Assembly: GCA_016169945.1 (NCBI GenBank)
Contig: JADLSH010000389.1
Coordinates: 434,001 to 498,000, forward strand
Reading direction: 5' to 3'
DNA length: 64,000 nucleotides
Origin: Trachythela sp. YZ-2020
Taxonomy: Eukaryota > Cnidaria > Anthozoa > Malacalcyonacea > Clavulariidae
The notes below the pieces were generated by a model, which did no database searches, had not been told where the DNA came from, and saw nothing but the letters and a program-made list of their open reading frames with translations. The position numbers were made by a program, and so were the translations under genes. Within the stretch, counting starts at the first letter, position 1, and each line of letters opens with the position of its first letter. This document shows positions 47,223-57,009 of the stretch, one piece after another.

Positions 47223-48047
47223 ATGGCCAAAGAATTATATTTGAATTTAAAGACTAACGGAGAGAGATTTTATTGGGCTAGTACGTGGTGCGAGTTGAAA
47301 AAATTTGTTTTAGACGATCTAAAGCTGGCAGGTCGTTGGACTTCACCTGGCGGCGAAGTCAAACTATTCACTAGTGATAATTTAAGTCTAAAATGGCATG
47401 GAAAGTCTGCTAAATGGATAACGGTGATTGGAGATCCTAGTGTCACAATAGACCTTACTAAAATGTTGACGTCTATATCAGGAAAAGCTGCTGATTGTCA
47501 GGATGAAACCTCTGAACTAATTGACGCTGATGAAGGCAAGCTCAATGGTTGTTCTGGTCTGAGTGGGCAAGCCGACGCTGATGAAGGCATACACATTGGC
47601 TGTACTAGTCTGGGTGAAGAAGTTGCAGGTATGAGCGAAGCAATTGATCAAACTGCACCCATGCCTACTAATACGACTGATAGAATTGATAAAATTGAGA
47701 CCGAAATCAAGTATTTTGAGTCTAAATTTATGGATAAAATTTTAACAGTTGTTAACGATATGAATAATTTAAAGAATTACTGTTCAAATAACGGGCTTGA
47801 ATGCGTAAATAGATTACGGCAAGAAAATACGAAACTTAAGGAAGAAAACAATGCCTTGAAAGATAGTCTTCACATAGCTAAATATGCTTTATCTGATTTG
47901 AATTATAAAGTAAAGGATCTCGAGAATGAAAAAGCTAGCCTTACAACTACTCTGAAAATTTTATATCAAGATTCTCATCAGCCCTATGAGTATTGCTCTA
48001 AACAAAAGGATGCAAATGTCGACGCACACAACAATTGCTTGAATTAA
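47223..48047 (+). CDS. LINE-D1 ORF1a, structured N-terminal domain plus coiled coil
   Basis: The 274-residue frame begins MAKELYLNLKTNGERFYW. A domain at about residues 18-90 (FVLDDLKLAGRWTSPGGEVK, LSLKWHGKSAKWITVIG) matches LINE-B ORF1. A duplicated DADEG...GC-type segment at about 100-140 follows, then a long heptad-rich region (RLRQENTKLKEENNALKDSL, LENEKASLTTTL) likely to form a coiled coil for self-assembly. It probably binds element RNA, as ORF1 proteins of LINEs do. The reading frame is intact. The next ORF starts 12 bases after the stop. Confidence 0.7.
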   Translation: MAKELYLNLKTNGERFYWASTWCELKKFVLDDLKLAGRWTSPGGEVKLFTSDNLSLKWHGKSAKWITVIGDPSVTIDLTKMLTSISGKAADCQDETSELIDADEGKLNGCSGLSGQADADEGIHIGCTSLGEEVAGMSEAIDQTAPMPTNTTDRIDKIETEIKYFESKFMDKILTVVNDMNNLKNYCSNNGLECVNRLRQENTKLKEENNALKDSLHIAKYALSDLNYKVKDLENEKASLTTTLKILYQDSHQPYEYCSKQKDANVDAHNNCLN

Positions 48048-48059
48048 ACTAAATCCGTA

Positions 48060-48836
48060 ATGACTCAGATAGACAGCGATATAATCCACTCCCAAAGTAG
48101 ACTAAGCGACGATCCGATTATTGTGCTTGAAAACGAAGGAGCGGGACTTATCAAAGCTAATGATAAAGCTAATGATGTTGTTTTAGACATTGAGGAACTT
48201 AAATCGGGTCAAGAAATCAACAGAGAAATTATACGAACTTTGTCTCAATCTGTTGAACAAATAGTTGAGTTTATGGGCCAGTGTAAAGGTGAAAAATCAG
48301 TTGAAAATGGGGGAAAGTTAGTTAAAAATCGAAATGGCAAACCTGCCACCGATATGCATATTTTAACTCACGCCCAAACAAAAGAAATCAATGAAACGAC
48401 TAATCCCAACGCCCCCGACATTAGTATAATCGAGATATCTGATCAAAACAACGTTGGCGCGGCAAATCTAAATAACGCTGGAACCGATAATGTTTCAGCT
48501 TCAGAAATCGCCGGTAGGAACGAAATACCCGCACCATACCATGATAGGTTCCCCCGATACACAAAAAAACCTAAATCTCACGTTCCATGTCCCTTTTTAC
48601 GAAAAAAGGGTCATTGCCTGAAGGGTTCGAAATGTGATTTCTTCCACGCTATTTCACAACAGTCCCTTCAACCACACCAACAACAATTTTTTCCACCCCC
48701 TTTTTACGGACAAACCCCATACCCCCCCCCAAAGTCCCCTAAATACTATGAGACACCCTTTTTTTATCCCCATGTAAACTACCCTTATATGCCTCCCCTG
48801 ATGGACATCCCAACAAGACCACCCAGTCATTATTAA
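48060..48836 (+). CDS. LINE-D1 ORF1b with CCCH zinc finger
   Basis: The 258-residue frame has a Ser/Asn-rich N-terminal half with a possible helix (SGQEINREIIRTLSQSVEQI). A perfect CCCH finger follows, C177-x8-C186-x5-C192-x3-H196 (CPFLRKKGHCLKGSKCDFFH), the single-stranded RNA-binding type. The C-terminus is rich in Pro, Gln and Tyr. It may originally have been one protein with ORF1a, since only one stop and 12 bases separate them. The finger is absent from LINE-B ORF1, whose C-terminus is basic instead. Confidence 0.75.
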   Translation: MTQIDSDIIHSQSRLSDDPIIVLENEGAGLIKANDKANDVVLDIEELKSGQEINREIIRTLSQSVEQIVEFMGQCKGEKSVENGGKLVKNRNGKPATDMHILTHAQTKEINETTNPNAPDISIIEISDQNNVGAANLNNAGTDNVSASEIAGRNEIPAPYHDRFPRYTKKPKSHVPCPFLRKKGHCLKGSKCDFFHAISQQSLQPHQQQFFPPPFYGQTPYPPPKSPKYYETPFFYPHVNYPYMPPLMDIPTRPPSHY

Positions 48837-48849
48837 ACGAATCTGTTGA

Positions 48850-50941
48850 CCTTCCAATTGGATTATCTGATCACAACACAGTTGTAGTTTCACCCACCCA
48901 CATTGTGAAGAAAGCAAAACCTACATTTGTATACAAACGAGACCTTCGTCAGAGTAAGAAAGATGCCATGGGGAGATTTTTACAATCAATCCTTTGGCCT
49001 GAAATTTTTGCTCAATCACAAAGCTGCGAAGATATGGCGAATTTTTTTTATGACATTGTATCTATTGGTCTTGACCTCCTCATGCCAATTAAACGGATTA
49101 AGAAAATCTCTGCAGATGTTCCTTGGATGACCGATAAATTGAAAACATTTATAAAAAAAAGACAAGAAGCCTTTTTCAGTTACGGTCCAAAATCCAACTG
49201 CTTTAAATACTACCGAAATATTGTCAATCGTGAGAGAAAAGCGTGTAAATCAAAATACTATACGACCCAGGTTCACAGTAAAGAAAAAGATAACCCTAAA
49301 GCTTGGTGGAGTGAAATTAAACGCCTAGGAGGAATGAAATCAATGAATAGCTCCCTAATAAATTTGATAAATATCGCTGGTCTTGAAGATATATCGGAAC
49401 AAGAACTAGCAAACAGAATAAATATAGCCTTTCTTGAGCCCTTATCAGAATATCAACTATCTTCACCGTTAGATCGACTTAACTTAGAGGAAAACCCAGA
49501 ATTCTTAGAAGTTTCTGAAGAAAGGGTTTTGTCACATCTACAAAAACTCAACTCTAGTAAAAGTGGTGGCCCTGACGAAGTGCCCAATTGGCTCTTGCGG
49601 GAGTATGCTGTAATCCTTGCCCTCCCAATTAGTTTACTCCTAAATGCATCCTACAAACAACAACGCCTACCTGCAATATGGAAACTTGCGAATGTTTCAC
49701 CGCTGCCAAAAGTAAAAATAGTACAGGACCTGAAAAAAGAACTTAGGCCCATTTCATTAACACCTAATATTTCGAAGGTTGCAGAGCATTTCGTTGTTAA
49801 TGATTATGTGAAACCAGCTGTTTTGAAGAAAATTGACCCCAATCAGTATGGAGCAATTCCTAAATCATCGACGATCTTTGCTCTTCTTAGTATGGTGCAT
49901 AACTGGACCTCCGGGCTTGACGGTACCGGTTCTACAACTAGAATCATTTTATTTGATTACCAAAAAGCTTTTGATCTAATTGATCATAGAATTTTGTTTA
50001 ATAAGCTACTTCAGTTAGATCTACCACGAAGTGTTATAAACTGGATTATTGATTTCTTAAGTAACAGATTCCAAAGAGTCAAACTTTCACAAGGATGTTT
50101 TTCAGATTAGTGCAGTACCTTCGGGCGTCCCTCAAGGCACCATTTTGGGTCCATGGCTCTTTTTAATCTTGATAAATGATTTATCTATCACAGATACTGA
50201 CTTATGGAAATACGTGGATGATACGACAGTATCGGAAACAGCTGACAAAAACCAACAGAGTAGAGCACAGACAATTGCTAATGAGATGTCACAATGGTCC
50301 CAAAACAATAAAATGAAGCTGAATGAAGAGAAATGTAAGGAGCTCCGTATTTCCTTCTCAAAAGTCCTCGTGATTTTAACCCGATACTTATTAACAATAA
50401 AAGTATTAGAGTCGTAAAATCCGTTAAACTTCTGGGCTTGTCATTCGATAATAACCTGACGTGGAATTTACATATCGAAGAGGTATTTAAAAAAGTATCC
50501 AAACGAATCTATTACCTGATCCAACTCAAACGGGCCAGTATTCCTCGGAATGATCTGGTTCTATTTTATGTTACATGAATTCTATCAGTTATCGACTATG
50601 GTATCCCTGTCATTTACTATTCGTTGCCAAAATACTTGCGTTCCGAATTGGAAAGATTACAAAAAAGAGCTATTCGAATTATCTGTCCAAACACTAATTA
50701 CGAAGACGCTTTAATTAGTTGTGGATTGGAGTCACTGTCTGTTCACCATGAAAATATTTGCACTAGTTTATTTCAAACAGTAGTTGCTGATGAAAATCAT
50801 AAGTTACGAAGTTTACTGCCACCTACACATACTTCTTTTTATGATTTAAGAAACGATAGGAAATTTGAAATTCCTAGATGTAACACTAATCGTTTTCAAT
50901 CTAGTTTTTTTGTGGCTTCGTGCCGCAAATCATTTATCTAA
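48850..50941 (+). pseudogene. LINE-D1 ORF2, endonuclease deleted, RT frameshifted
   Basis: Only the last endonuclease motif remains (LPIGLSDHNTVVV near 48868); about 200 upstream residues are missing, so ORF1b abuts the end of the endonuclease. The linker (NRERKACKSKYYTTQ, WWSEIKRLGG) and RT motifs (SSKSGGPDEVPNWLLREYA, LRPISLTPNISKVAEHFV, YQKAFDLIDHR) are open from 48905 to 50110. A frame change there precedes SGVPQGTILGPW and a YVDDTT box near 50215. Another near 50375 and a TGA at 50577 precede the C-terminal part ending at 50941. Confidence 0.85.
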
Positions 50942-51138
50942 TGCTATTGAAATGACTTAATATTTTTAATAATTTTAAATTTTATAGTATATTAAAGTAA
51001 TAAACATCTTGTATATATAATATTTATATGGAATGTCATTATAATGGCTTGATAAACTCTTCTTTTATATTCTCGTAATTAGTTAAATTTTCTTGTAAAA
51101 AAAAATACGCAGCCTATGGCTGCGAAGTATTTTATTAA

Positions 51139-51178
<40 letters not shown>

Positions 51179-51357
51179 CTCGGTTTTTCTTGGGGGTGAA
51201 ATAGTTTGTTAGCGCCGTAGTCGCCTTTTCGAACCGGTTTTCGTCTTCTCCAGGCTCGGTGTTGGGTAATGTTACGAAGATTTCATTCACGTTTTCTCCA
51301 GCATAGTGCAGTAAAAGAGCTTTTTGTCTTTTATTGTCGTCTCTTTCTACGAATCTA

Positions 51358-53690
51358 ACTCCGCCACATCCCACCCACCATTTGGCCTTTCCGACCACTG
51401 TGTCATAACATTATACCCAAAGCAAAGAGATCTCAATTCTACTACCAAGAAAATAATCTATAAAAGAGACACTCGACCTTCTCGAAAACAAATGCTTGGC
51501 AAATACCTAAGCCAAATAGTGAAAAAAATAACCTATTCACCGGAATCATCATTACAGGTTTAAACTACATCATGCCTGAAAAACCAGTCACCTTCCATCG
51601 TAGCGATCCACCGTGGATTACTGAAGATCTCGAACGCTTGATTAAACAACGACAATGCGCCTTTTCCTCTGGAAACTGTATCGCTTTCAAGTTATATCGG
51701 AACAAAGTAAATAAGGAGAGAAAATCCTGTCGTGCTAAGTTTTACATCTCCAAAGCAGAACATTTGAAACAGTTGAAACCTAAAGAGTGGTGGCGTGAGG
51801 TGAAACGCCTCTGTGGCATGACCCCAGTTTCTAATCCTACAGATTTCTCTTCCCAGCTCCAATTAGAAAACACAGATCATTTGTCACCACTAGATTTAGC
51901 TAATCTAATCAACAACACCTTCTTCGAGCCTATGCAAGACTTCTGCGCCCATAGCGACACGATCACGGGAACTGCTTCACTGACCGAAGACCTTCCAATA
52001 AATGCATTAACCACACCTGAGTTAATTAATCATAAGCTCAATTTACTTAACCGTTCTAAAGCACCAGGCCCAGATGGCATTCCTAATTGGATCCTGAAAG
52101 AATTTGCAGAAATTCTATCAAATCCTATCTCTATCATTCTCAACTCTTCTTACTTAGAACAAAAACTGCCAAGCGTTTGGAAACAAGCTAACATCATACC
52201 CATCCCGAAAAATAAACCAATCCGTGATATAAACAAGAATCTTCGACCTATTTCACTAACTCCAGCCTTATCAAAGTTAGCTGAAGACATCGTAATCGAA
52301 AAATACGTCTCTCACGCAGTTTTGGAGGTAGTCAATCAGGATCAATTTGGCGGAATCCCTAAATCATCTGCAACCCTAGCCCTCATCAGCATTATTCACA
52401 CATGCGCCCAAGCGACTGACGGAACGGGCGCATCCGTGCGTGTCCTCTTGTTTGATTACCGAAAAGCCGTCGACCTGATTGATCATAACATTTTGGTTAA
52501 CAAAATCCGGAAGCTTTCAATTCCACTACCTATTATCAATTGGATTATCGACTTTTTTACTTCAAGGGAACAACGAGTTAAACTCGCCAGGGATTGTTTC
52601 TCCGAATGGGGAAAAGTTCCTTCCGGAGTTCCTCAAAGGACAAAATTAGGTCCTTGGCTCTTTATTCTCATGATAAACGATTTGAATCTAACTGATTTCC
52701 AAATGTGGAAATACATTTACGACACTACCGCTGCTGAAGTAATACCAAAAGACTGTCACAGTACTATCCAAACAGGTGTAAATCAATTAGAAGACTGGAC
52801 TGTGCAGAATAAACTCCAACTTCAAATTCCAAAATGTAAAGAACTGCTGTTTCAGTTCACGAGAGTTAGAAGCCCTTTCCCCAGTGTTGTCCTAAGTTCT
52901 GGAATTATTGAATTAGTTGAACAAGCCAAAGTTTTGGGACTGACAATCAGTAACGATTTGAAATGGACCAAACATGTTGCGGAAATGATCAAGAAAGTTA
53001 ACAAACGAAAATATTTCATCATACAACTGAAACGTGCAAAAGTGCCCGCCAAAGAAATAATTAATTTTTACTGTACTTGTGTAAGGCCTGTACTGGAGTA
53101 CAGTTGTGAAGTCTTCCATTTTGCCTTGCCTGCATGACTATCTTAGTGACGCCATTGAGCAAGTCCAAAGAAGAGTCACATCACTAATTTTCCCAGGCAT
53201 GCCGTATTCTGTCCGTTTGCAAAAGTGCAACCTTATTCTCCTCAGCGAACGTCGATACAACGCCTGCTCAAAACTTTTCAAACAACTCATCAACGATCCA
53301 CATCATAAATTATCATCCCTTCTGCCAGACCGTCACTCTGCGAACTATGATCTCAGGAAACCTCCCGAGTTTCAACTCCCAAAGACAAAAACAGATAGAT
53401 TTTTAAAAACTTTTATTCCGGCCTGCATCAAATAATTTTCTTAGATGTTAATTTTTTGATAAATTTTTAACTTAAATTTATATATATATAATTATATAGT
53501 ATTAGTATATAGTAAAATTATAGTTTAATATTTCTATTAACCTTATATGAATTAAAATAGTAATTCTTGTAAATTATTGCTCTATATAATTATAGAACTT
53601 AAATTAATCAACGGATGTAAAATAACACGCAATTCAGTTATTGTAAACTGCAAAGTGTTTTCTTAATAAATCTATCTATCTATCTATCTA
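51358..53690 (+). pseudogene. LINE-D2, 5'-truncated LINE in gypsy gag
   Basis: It starts inside the end of the endonuclease domain (PPFGLSDHCVITL) and runs through NKERKSCRAKFYISKAEH, WWREVKRLCGM, APGPDGIPNWILKEFA, RPISLTPALSKLAEDIV and a KAVDLIDHN motif where Phe is replaced by Val. The GVPQGT motif reads GVPQRT, and the catalytic box reads YIYD near 52713 instead of YVDD or FADD. Frame breaks lie near 51563 and 53130. The 3' end (53418-53690) closes with CTGCAAAGTGTTTTCTTAAT and an (ATCT)n tail. A possible ATCTAA target duplication flanks it. It is related to LINE-D1 but separately inserted. Confidence 0.85.
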
Positions 53691-53899
53691 CATCTAATGC
53701 AAACAGAAGATTTTTAAATCGAGTGAGCCATTTTTTCCAACGAATACCGACTTCACCGTCCGAATTAACATCAAATTCAGCAAACTGCAGTAGAGCTACT
53801 GCCATTTTCTTCGGGTTTTCTCGATTTTATTTAGCAATTGTTCTTGTTCAATCACTACAATTTATTGTGGGGACTTAAATCTCATTTCCTCGTCGCCAA

Positions 53900-54030
53900 T
53901 GTGATGTTTTATCTTGAGCTGTTTAATTCACTCCTGCATTACTAAATTACAAGACCAACGAACCTTGTTCCCTCATGGTCATCCCGTTCCTATCACGTGT
54001 TACACACGTGATTATGACTAGGTGTGAACA
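53900..54030 (-). repeat. Probable 5' LTR of the gypsy element, about 130 bp
   Basis: On the minus strand the block begins TGTTCACACC at 54030 and ends AACATCACA at 53900, with TG...CA ends. It is followed at once by TTGGCGACGAGG, the primer-binding-site context seen before gag in many Ty3/gypsy elements. No second LTR is found in the window, so the boundary is inferred from the ends only. Confidence 0.55.
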
Positions 54031-54031
54031 C

Positions 54032-55830
54032 TACAATAATGATGACGAATGGACGACTTAATTAATTTATTATAAGAATTTCTAGCTGATTTGAAGATTT
54101 TCCAATCATTTTCATTTTTGGATTTCTTATTTCGCTTACTATGAAGTACTTGTTTCGTAATCCAAGGGGTACGCTTCTTACCAATTTTACGGGTTTTAAG
54201 CGGTGCATGTTTATCAATACCACATTCTGTTAGGATCCGTGTATGAATCCAAGTTATGGGTTTCGGACCATGCTATATCGCGTTGGAAATTATCTTCATT
54301 GAAATTTTTGAAGTCATGGAACTCCAAAATATGTTCCGCTCCTTTTAACGATGGAAATGACAAAATGCCATATATTAAACAATGGTCACTAATCGTTATC
54401 TTGGATACTCCTGCTAATATAATATTTTCCTTTTTATTGGTATAGAAATGGTCAATTAAAGATGTCGAACTCTTAGTTTCCCTTGTAGGTTCGTCTATCA
54501 ATTGTTTGTATTGATATAAATTAGTAATGAAATTGAGTTCTTTCGTCATATGATCTAGATCTTTGTGTAAAATATCACAATTTATATCACCCAGGATAAT
54601 GCTCTCTTTCTCTTCAATATCAATAAGCCGCAGAATGTTTTCGAATTTTATTAGCAAGTCAATGGGTGAATTAGGTGGTCTGTACCACGTTGAAACTAGA
54701 AAGTTTGGTTTTATATTTATGAATTTCTATCGTAAGACCTTCAATATCATCATGACCCAAGTCAGGTCTTATCAGAAAGTTAATTGTATTTCGTATGTAG
54801 AAACCAACACCCCCACCAGATCGATTCCTATTCTTAGAGACCCAGGTATAGCCCTACAGGGAAATTAAATCGATGGGTACATCAGAATCCATTTTAGTTT
54901 CATTAATTGCTAAAATATCTAGTTGTTGTTTAGTCATGCATACTCGTAATTCGTCTATATGTTTTAACAGGCTATTTATATTAAGATTAGCCATTTTGAA
55001 GCCACACTTGTTAGGAAGTAAATTATCAAACAAACCAAAATCATATTCAAAGTTTGACTGTATATGAGGCGAATTTAACGTTTTATCTAAATTGGGAATG
55101 GGGTTCTCAATCAGTCAATGTAGCTCGTAGGTCCTGATACATTGTTTAAAGTTTTGGGCAAGTACTGCGGTACCTCTCCTATTTAGGTGCAACCCTCCTT
55201 GATTTAAGTGACTCTTGTTAATATTCGAGTGTTTAATAAATTCCCATGATTGTAAATAGCATGTCGATTCGACTAACCTATTTACTTGTTATACCTTCTG
55301 ATCGTTGTCTTCAAGGTCGGATCTTGTAATTATTTCAGATATACTGAGCTTGAGACCAGGGACTTGCTCGATCGCGGCTTTTCCCAATTCTGAAATAATG
55401 TGAGCAATCTCTTCAGGCGATTTCCCATAGAGGTCGTTAGTTCCCACATGAACAATAAGGTGGCTAGGCTTAGCTTTTAGTGTAGGTTGAAGATAGTGCT
55501 TCATATCTTCTGTTTTGGCTCCTGCAAAAGTTCTGAATGTTACTCCACCCTTAAGCCATTGTCGAGCTTCGCCGGCTCTAAATGTTTGATCATGGAATCT
55601 CCCACTATGACTACATTGGGACGATTTCGGTGGTCAGTCCGTCGTTTTGTTTGATTATCGCGATGGTCGGTTGGATTTTTCCTTTGTGATTGGTTTTGCT
55701 TACGATTGGGTGTCTGCGTTGATCGGTGGGTATTTGGATATGTACGTTCTACTTCGTTTCTTACAGCGTCCCGGGCTTTCCGGCTTTTGACTACGAGATT
55801 TTTTATAAATCTCGTACTCAAAAGCCCGAC
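54032..55830 (-). pseudogene. LINE-E 5' part: SGNH hydrolase-like ORF and APE endonuclease
   Basis: On the minus strand, a basic stretch is followed by NVVIVGDSMIKHLEP (55600-55560) and, after a frame change, SHLIVHVGTNDLYGKSPEEI (55470 on). The GDS and GTND blocks are those of SGNH/GDSL esterases, known from the first ORFs of some LINEs. Downstream is an APE endonuclease: MANLNINSLLKHIDELRV, LDILAINETKMDSDV, YRPPNSPIDLLIKF, SIILGDINCDIL, TISDHCLIYGI. The gypsy LTR interrupts the frame after about 54032. Several stops exist. The RT core is missing and the C-terminal part probably lies at 44104-44889. Confidence 0.7.
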
Positions 55831-55884
55831 AACTACGACTTTTGCGAAATGGAGTATGCAAACAACACGTGAAAATGACGAATC

Positions 55885-56017
55885 TCGTACTCGTAGTCGT
55901 ACTCGTAGTCGTACTCGTAGTCGTACTCGTAGTCGTACTCGTAGTCGTACTCGTAGTCGTACTCGTAGTCGTACTCGTAGTCGTACTCGTAGTCGTACTC
56001 GTAGTCGTACTCGTAGT
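55885..56017. repeat. 12-bp tandem repeat, about 11 units
   Basis: The unit TCGTACTCGTAG repeats almost without change. It sits in the right arm of the foldback-type element. The left arm at 44031-44055 has the same site with about one unit. Open frames in all phases are repeat artefacts. Confidence 0.95.
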
Positions 56018-56193
56018 CACTGTGAAAGCTCCCTATTATCTCAAGCCTGTGGCAACCTGACTCATAGAACATAATCCAATTCATTAATTAATTGTAAGGG
56101 TTCATGCCACTTTGTCTTTACAGTTGCCAAATAGCGCACAGATTCCGTATTAGAACAGTTGACTCGCATGTGCTTTTGTTGTTTCTATTGTAG

Positions 56194-57009
56194 GTGGGTC
56201 CACCGGTAAAGACCTTTGCCGCGGACAAAGCGTTTTCTCTCGGGTCTGGTTCTAAGGGCACGTCTGTCTATGTTGGTATCATGGAAGATGGCAGTGAAGT
56301 GGCTATAAAGAGGATGTTGATACAAGCGTGCAAAGATGCAGCTGAAAATGAGAAAAACATCTTGAGTCTCATTAACACGAAAAAATCACCATTTATAGTG
56401 AGTTATCGACATTTCCTTATGGACAATACCTTCATGTATCTCATTGTTGATCTCTGTGAGGAAACATTGCATGAACATGTTCATTCTCACCCTATTGAAT
56501 ATTTACGGAAACATGGTCGAAGAATGATCAAAGAAATTTTAACTGGTCTTGATTTTCTTCATGACCAAGGAATTTTGCATAGAGATCTCAAACCATCAAA
56601 CATCCTGGTTGATGTGGAAGGTTACATGAAATTGTCTGATTTTGGATTAAGTCGTGTTCTAAAGGAAGACGAAACCACAGTTCATACTGCTCCGAAAGGA
56701 ACCCAAGGCTGGATGCCTGCTGAAGTAATTGAGACAATGAATACAGCAGGTGAAGGTCGGTTTAAAAAGAAATCTGATGTTCATGCTGCAGGTATGGTTG
56801 CTTTCTTTGTTCTAACGAAAGGTGAACATCCCTTCGGTTCTACTTTGTATGAACGTATGACAAATATCTTAAACGGAAATCCAGTTAATTTAGACAAGCT
56901 TGAAGATGTCGATGCTCGACAGTTTGTTTTGTTGTTGATCAGTCGTGACATTGATGATAGACCTTATGCTCATGAAGCACTTTTGCAACCATTTATGGAT
57001 AATGATTAA
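56194..57009 (+). CDS. IRE1/RNase L-like protein kinase exon
   Basis: The acceptor TCTATTGTAG ends at 56193, and the frame is open from the first base (phase 0) to TAA at 57007-57009, giving 271 residues. A Gly-rich loop at 17-25 (GSGSKGTSV), Lys39 in VAIK, a likely helix-C Glu53, HRDLKPSN at 129-136, DFG at 149-151, a modified APE site reading PAE at 175-177 and Arg256 form a complete kinase core. GTQGWMPAE and GEHPFGSTLYERMTNILNG are close to the IRE1 kinase style (GTEGWIAPE, HPFG, NIL). The KEN endoribonuclease domain that follows the kinase in IRE1 and RNase L is absent; the stop comes right after the last kinase helix. With all catalytic residues present, Ser/Thr kinase activity is likely. 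Its upstream partner may be the SH3 exon at 28714. Confidence 0.88.
   Translation: MGPPVKTFAADKAFSLGSGSKGTSVYVGIMEDGSEVAIKRMLIQACKDAAENEKNILSLINTKKSPFIVSYRHFLMDNTFMYLIVDLCEETLHEHVHSHPIEYLRKHGRRMIKEILTGLDFLHDQGILHRDLKPSNILVDVEGYMKLSDFGLSRVLKEDETTVHTAPKGTQGWMPAEVIETMNTAGEGRFKKKSDVHAAGMVAFFVLTKGEHPFGSTLYERMTNILNGNPVNLDKLEDVDARQFVLLLISRDIDDRPYAHEALLQPFMDND

Larger units (their letters stand above)
47127..51176 (+). mobile_element. LINE-D1 insertion in gypsy gag
   Basis: The element carries two ORF1-type frames, an ORF2 with a large endonuclease deletion, and an (ATCT)n tail at 51139-51176. It interrupts the gypsy gag codons between FTPKKNRE and YEVYVFRKAK. A short CTCT repeat flanks it and may be the target duplication. 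Just before the tail, AAATACGCAGCC and GGCTGCGAAGTATTT can pair. Confidence 0.8.
44890..53805 (-). pseudogene. Ty3/gypsy LTR retrotransposon gag-pol, multiply interrupted
   Basis: Minus-strand order. Gag starts at 53805 (MAVALLQFAEFDV) and runs to 53691; it resumes at 51357-51177 (KALLLHYAGENVNEIF, ATTALTNYFTP) after LINE-D2 and at 47126-46519 after LINE-D1, with a degraded zinc knuckle (KCRNCGKG). The protease motif MADSGASVNVLDES is near 46490. The reverse transcriptase (46130-45237) has GPTPWVSPIVVAPKP, YKRLNFGISSA and an FSDDILVFG active-site box, and is split by a hAT MITE. The RNase H (ISVDASPVGVAAIL, SRTEREALAIVWACEHLH) ends at 44890. No integrase, envelope gene or 3' LTR is visible. 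Stops and frame changes are frequent, so it is long dead. Confidence 0.85.
44015..56034. mobile_element. Foldback-type element arms enclosing a 12-kb nested stack
   Basis: The left arm (44015-44103) and the complement of the right arm (56034-about 55800) share AGGGAGCTTT, CAGTGACTACGA, GTACGAGATTCGTC, GTGTTGTTTGCATAC. ATT flanks both ends (44012-44014 and 56035-56037). Everything between the arms is LINE-E, a gypsy element and their insertions. This is best read as one small element later filled by LINE-E. Two independent copies in opposite orientation are possible but less economical given the matching flanks. Confidence 0.6.
29436..56193 (+). other. Putative 26.8-kb phase-0 intron filled with transposons
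   Basis: The donor GTAAGA at 29436 and the acceptor TCTATTGTAG ending at 56193 are both strong and both in phase 0. No other plus-strand host exon is recognised between them; everything identifiable is mobile DNA. The linkage of the two exons is inferred, not shown. Confidence 0.45.

Noticed and set aside
55700..56084. Open frames in several phases with Arg-Thr-Arg-Ser, Val-Val-Leu-Val or Asp-Tyr-Glu-Tyr repeats
   Set aside because: They cross the 12-bp TCGTACTCGTAG array, which is open in all frames by composition.
30200..56193. An SH2 exon completing a normal Nck gene
   Set aside because: I looked for FLVRES-like and HYKI-like motifs in plus-strand frames and found none. Failure to see one is weak evidence, and a search should repeat this.
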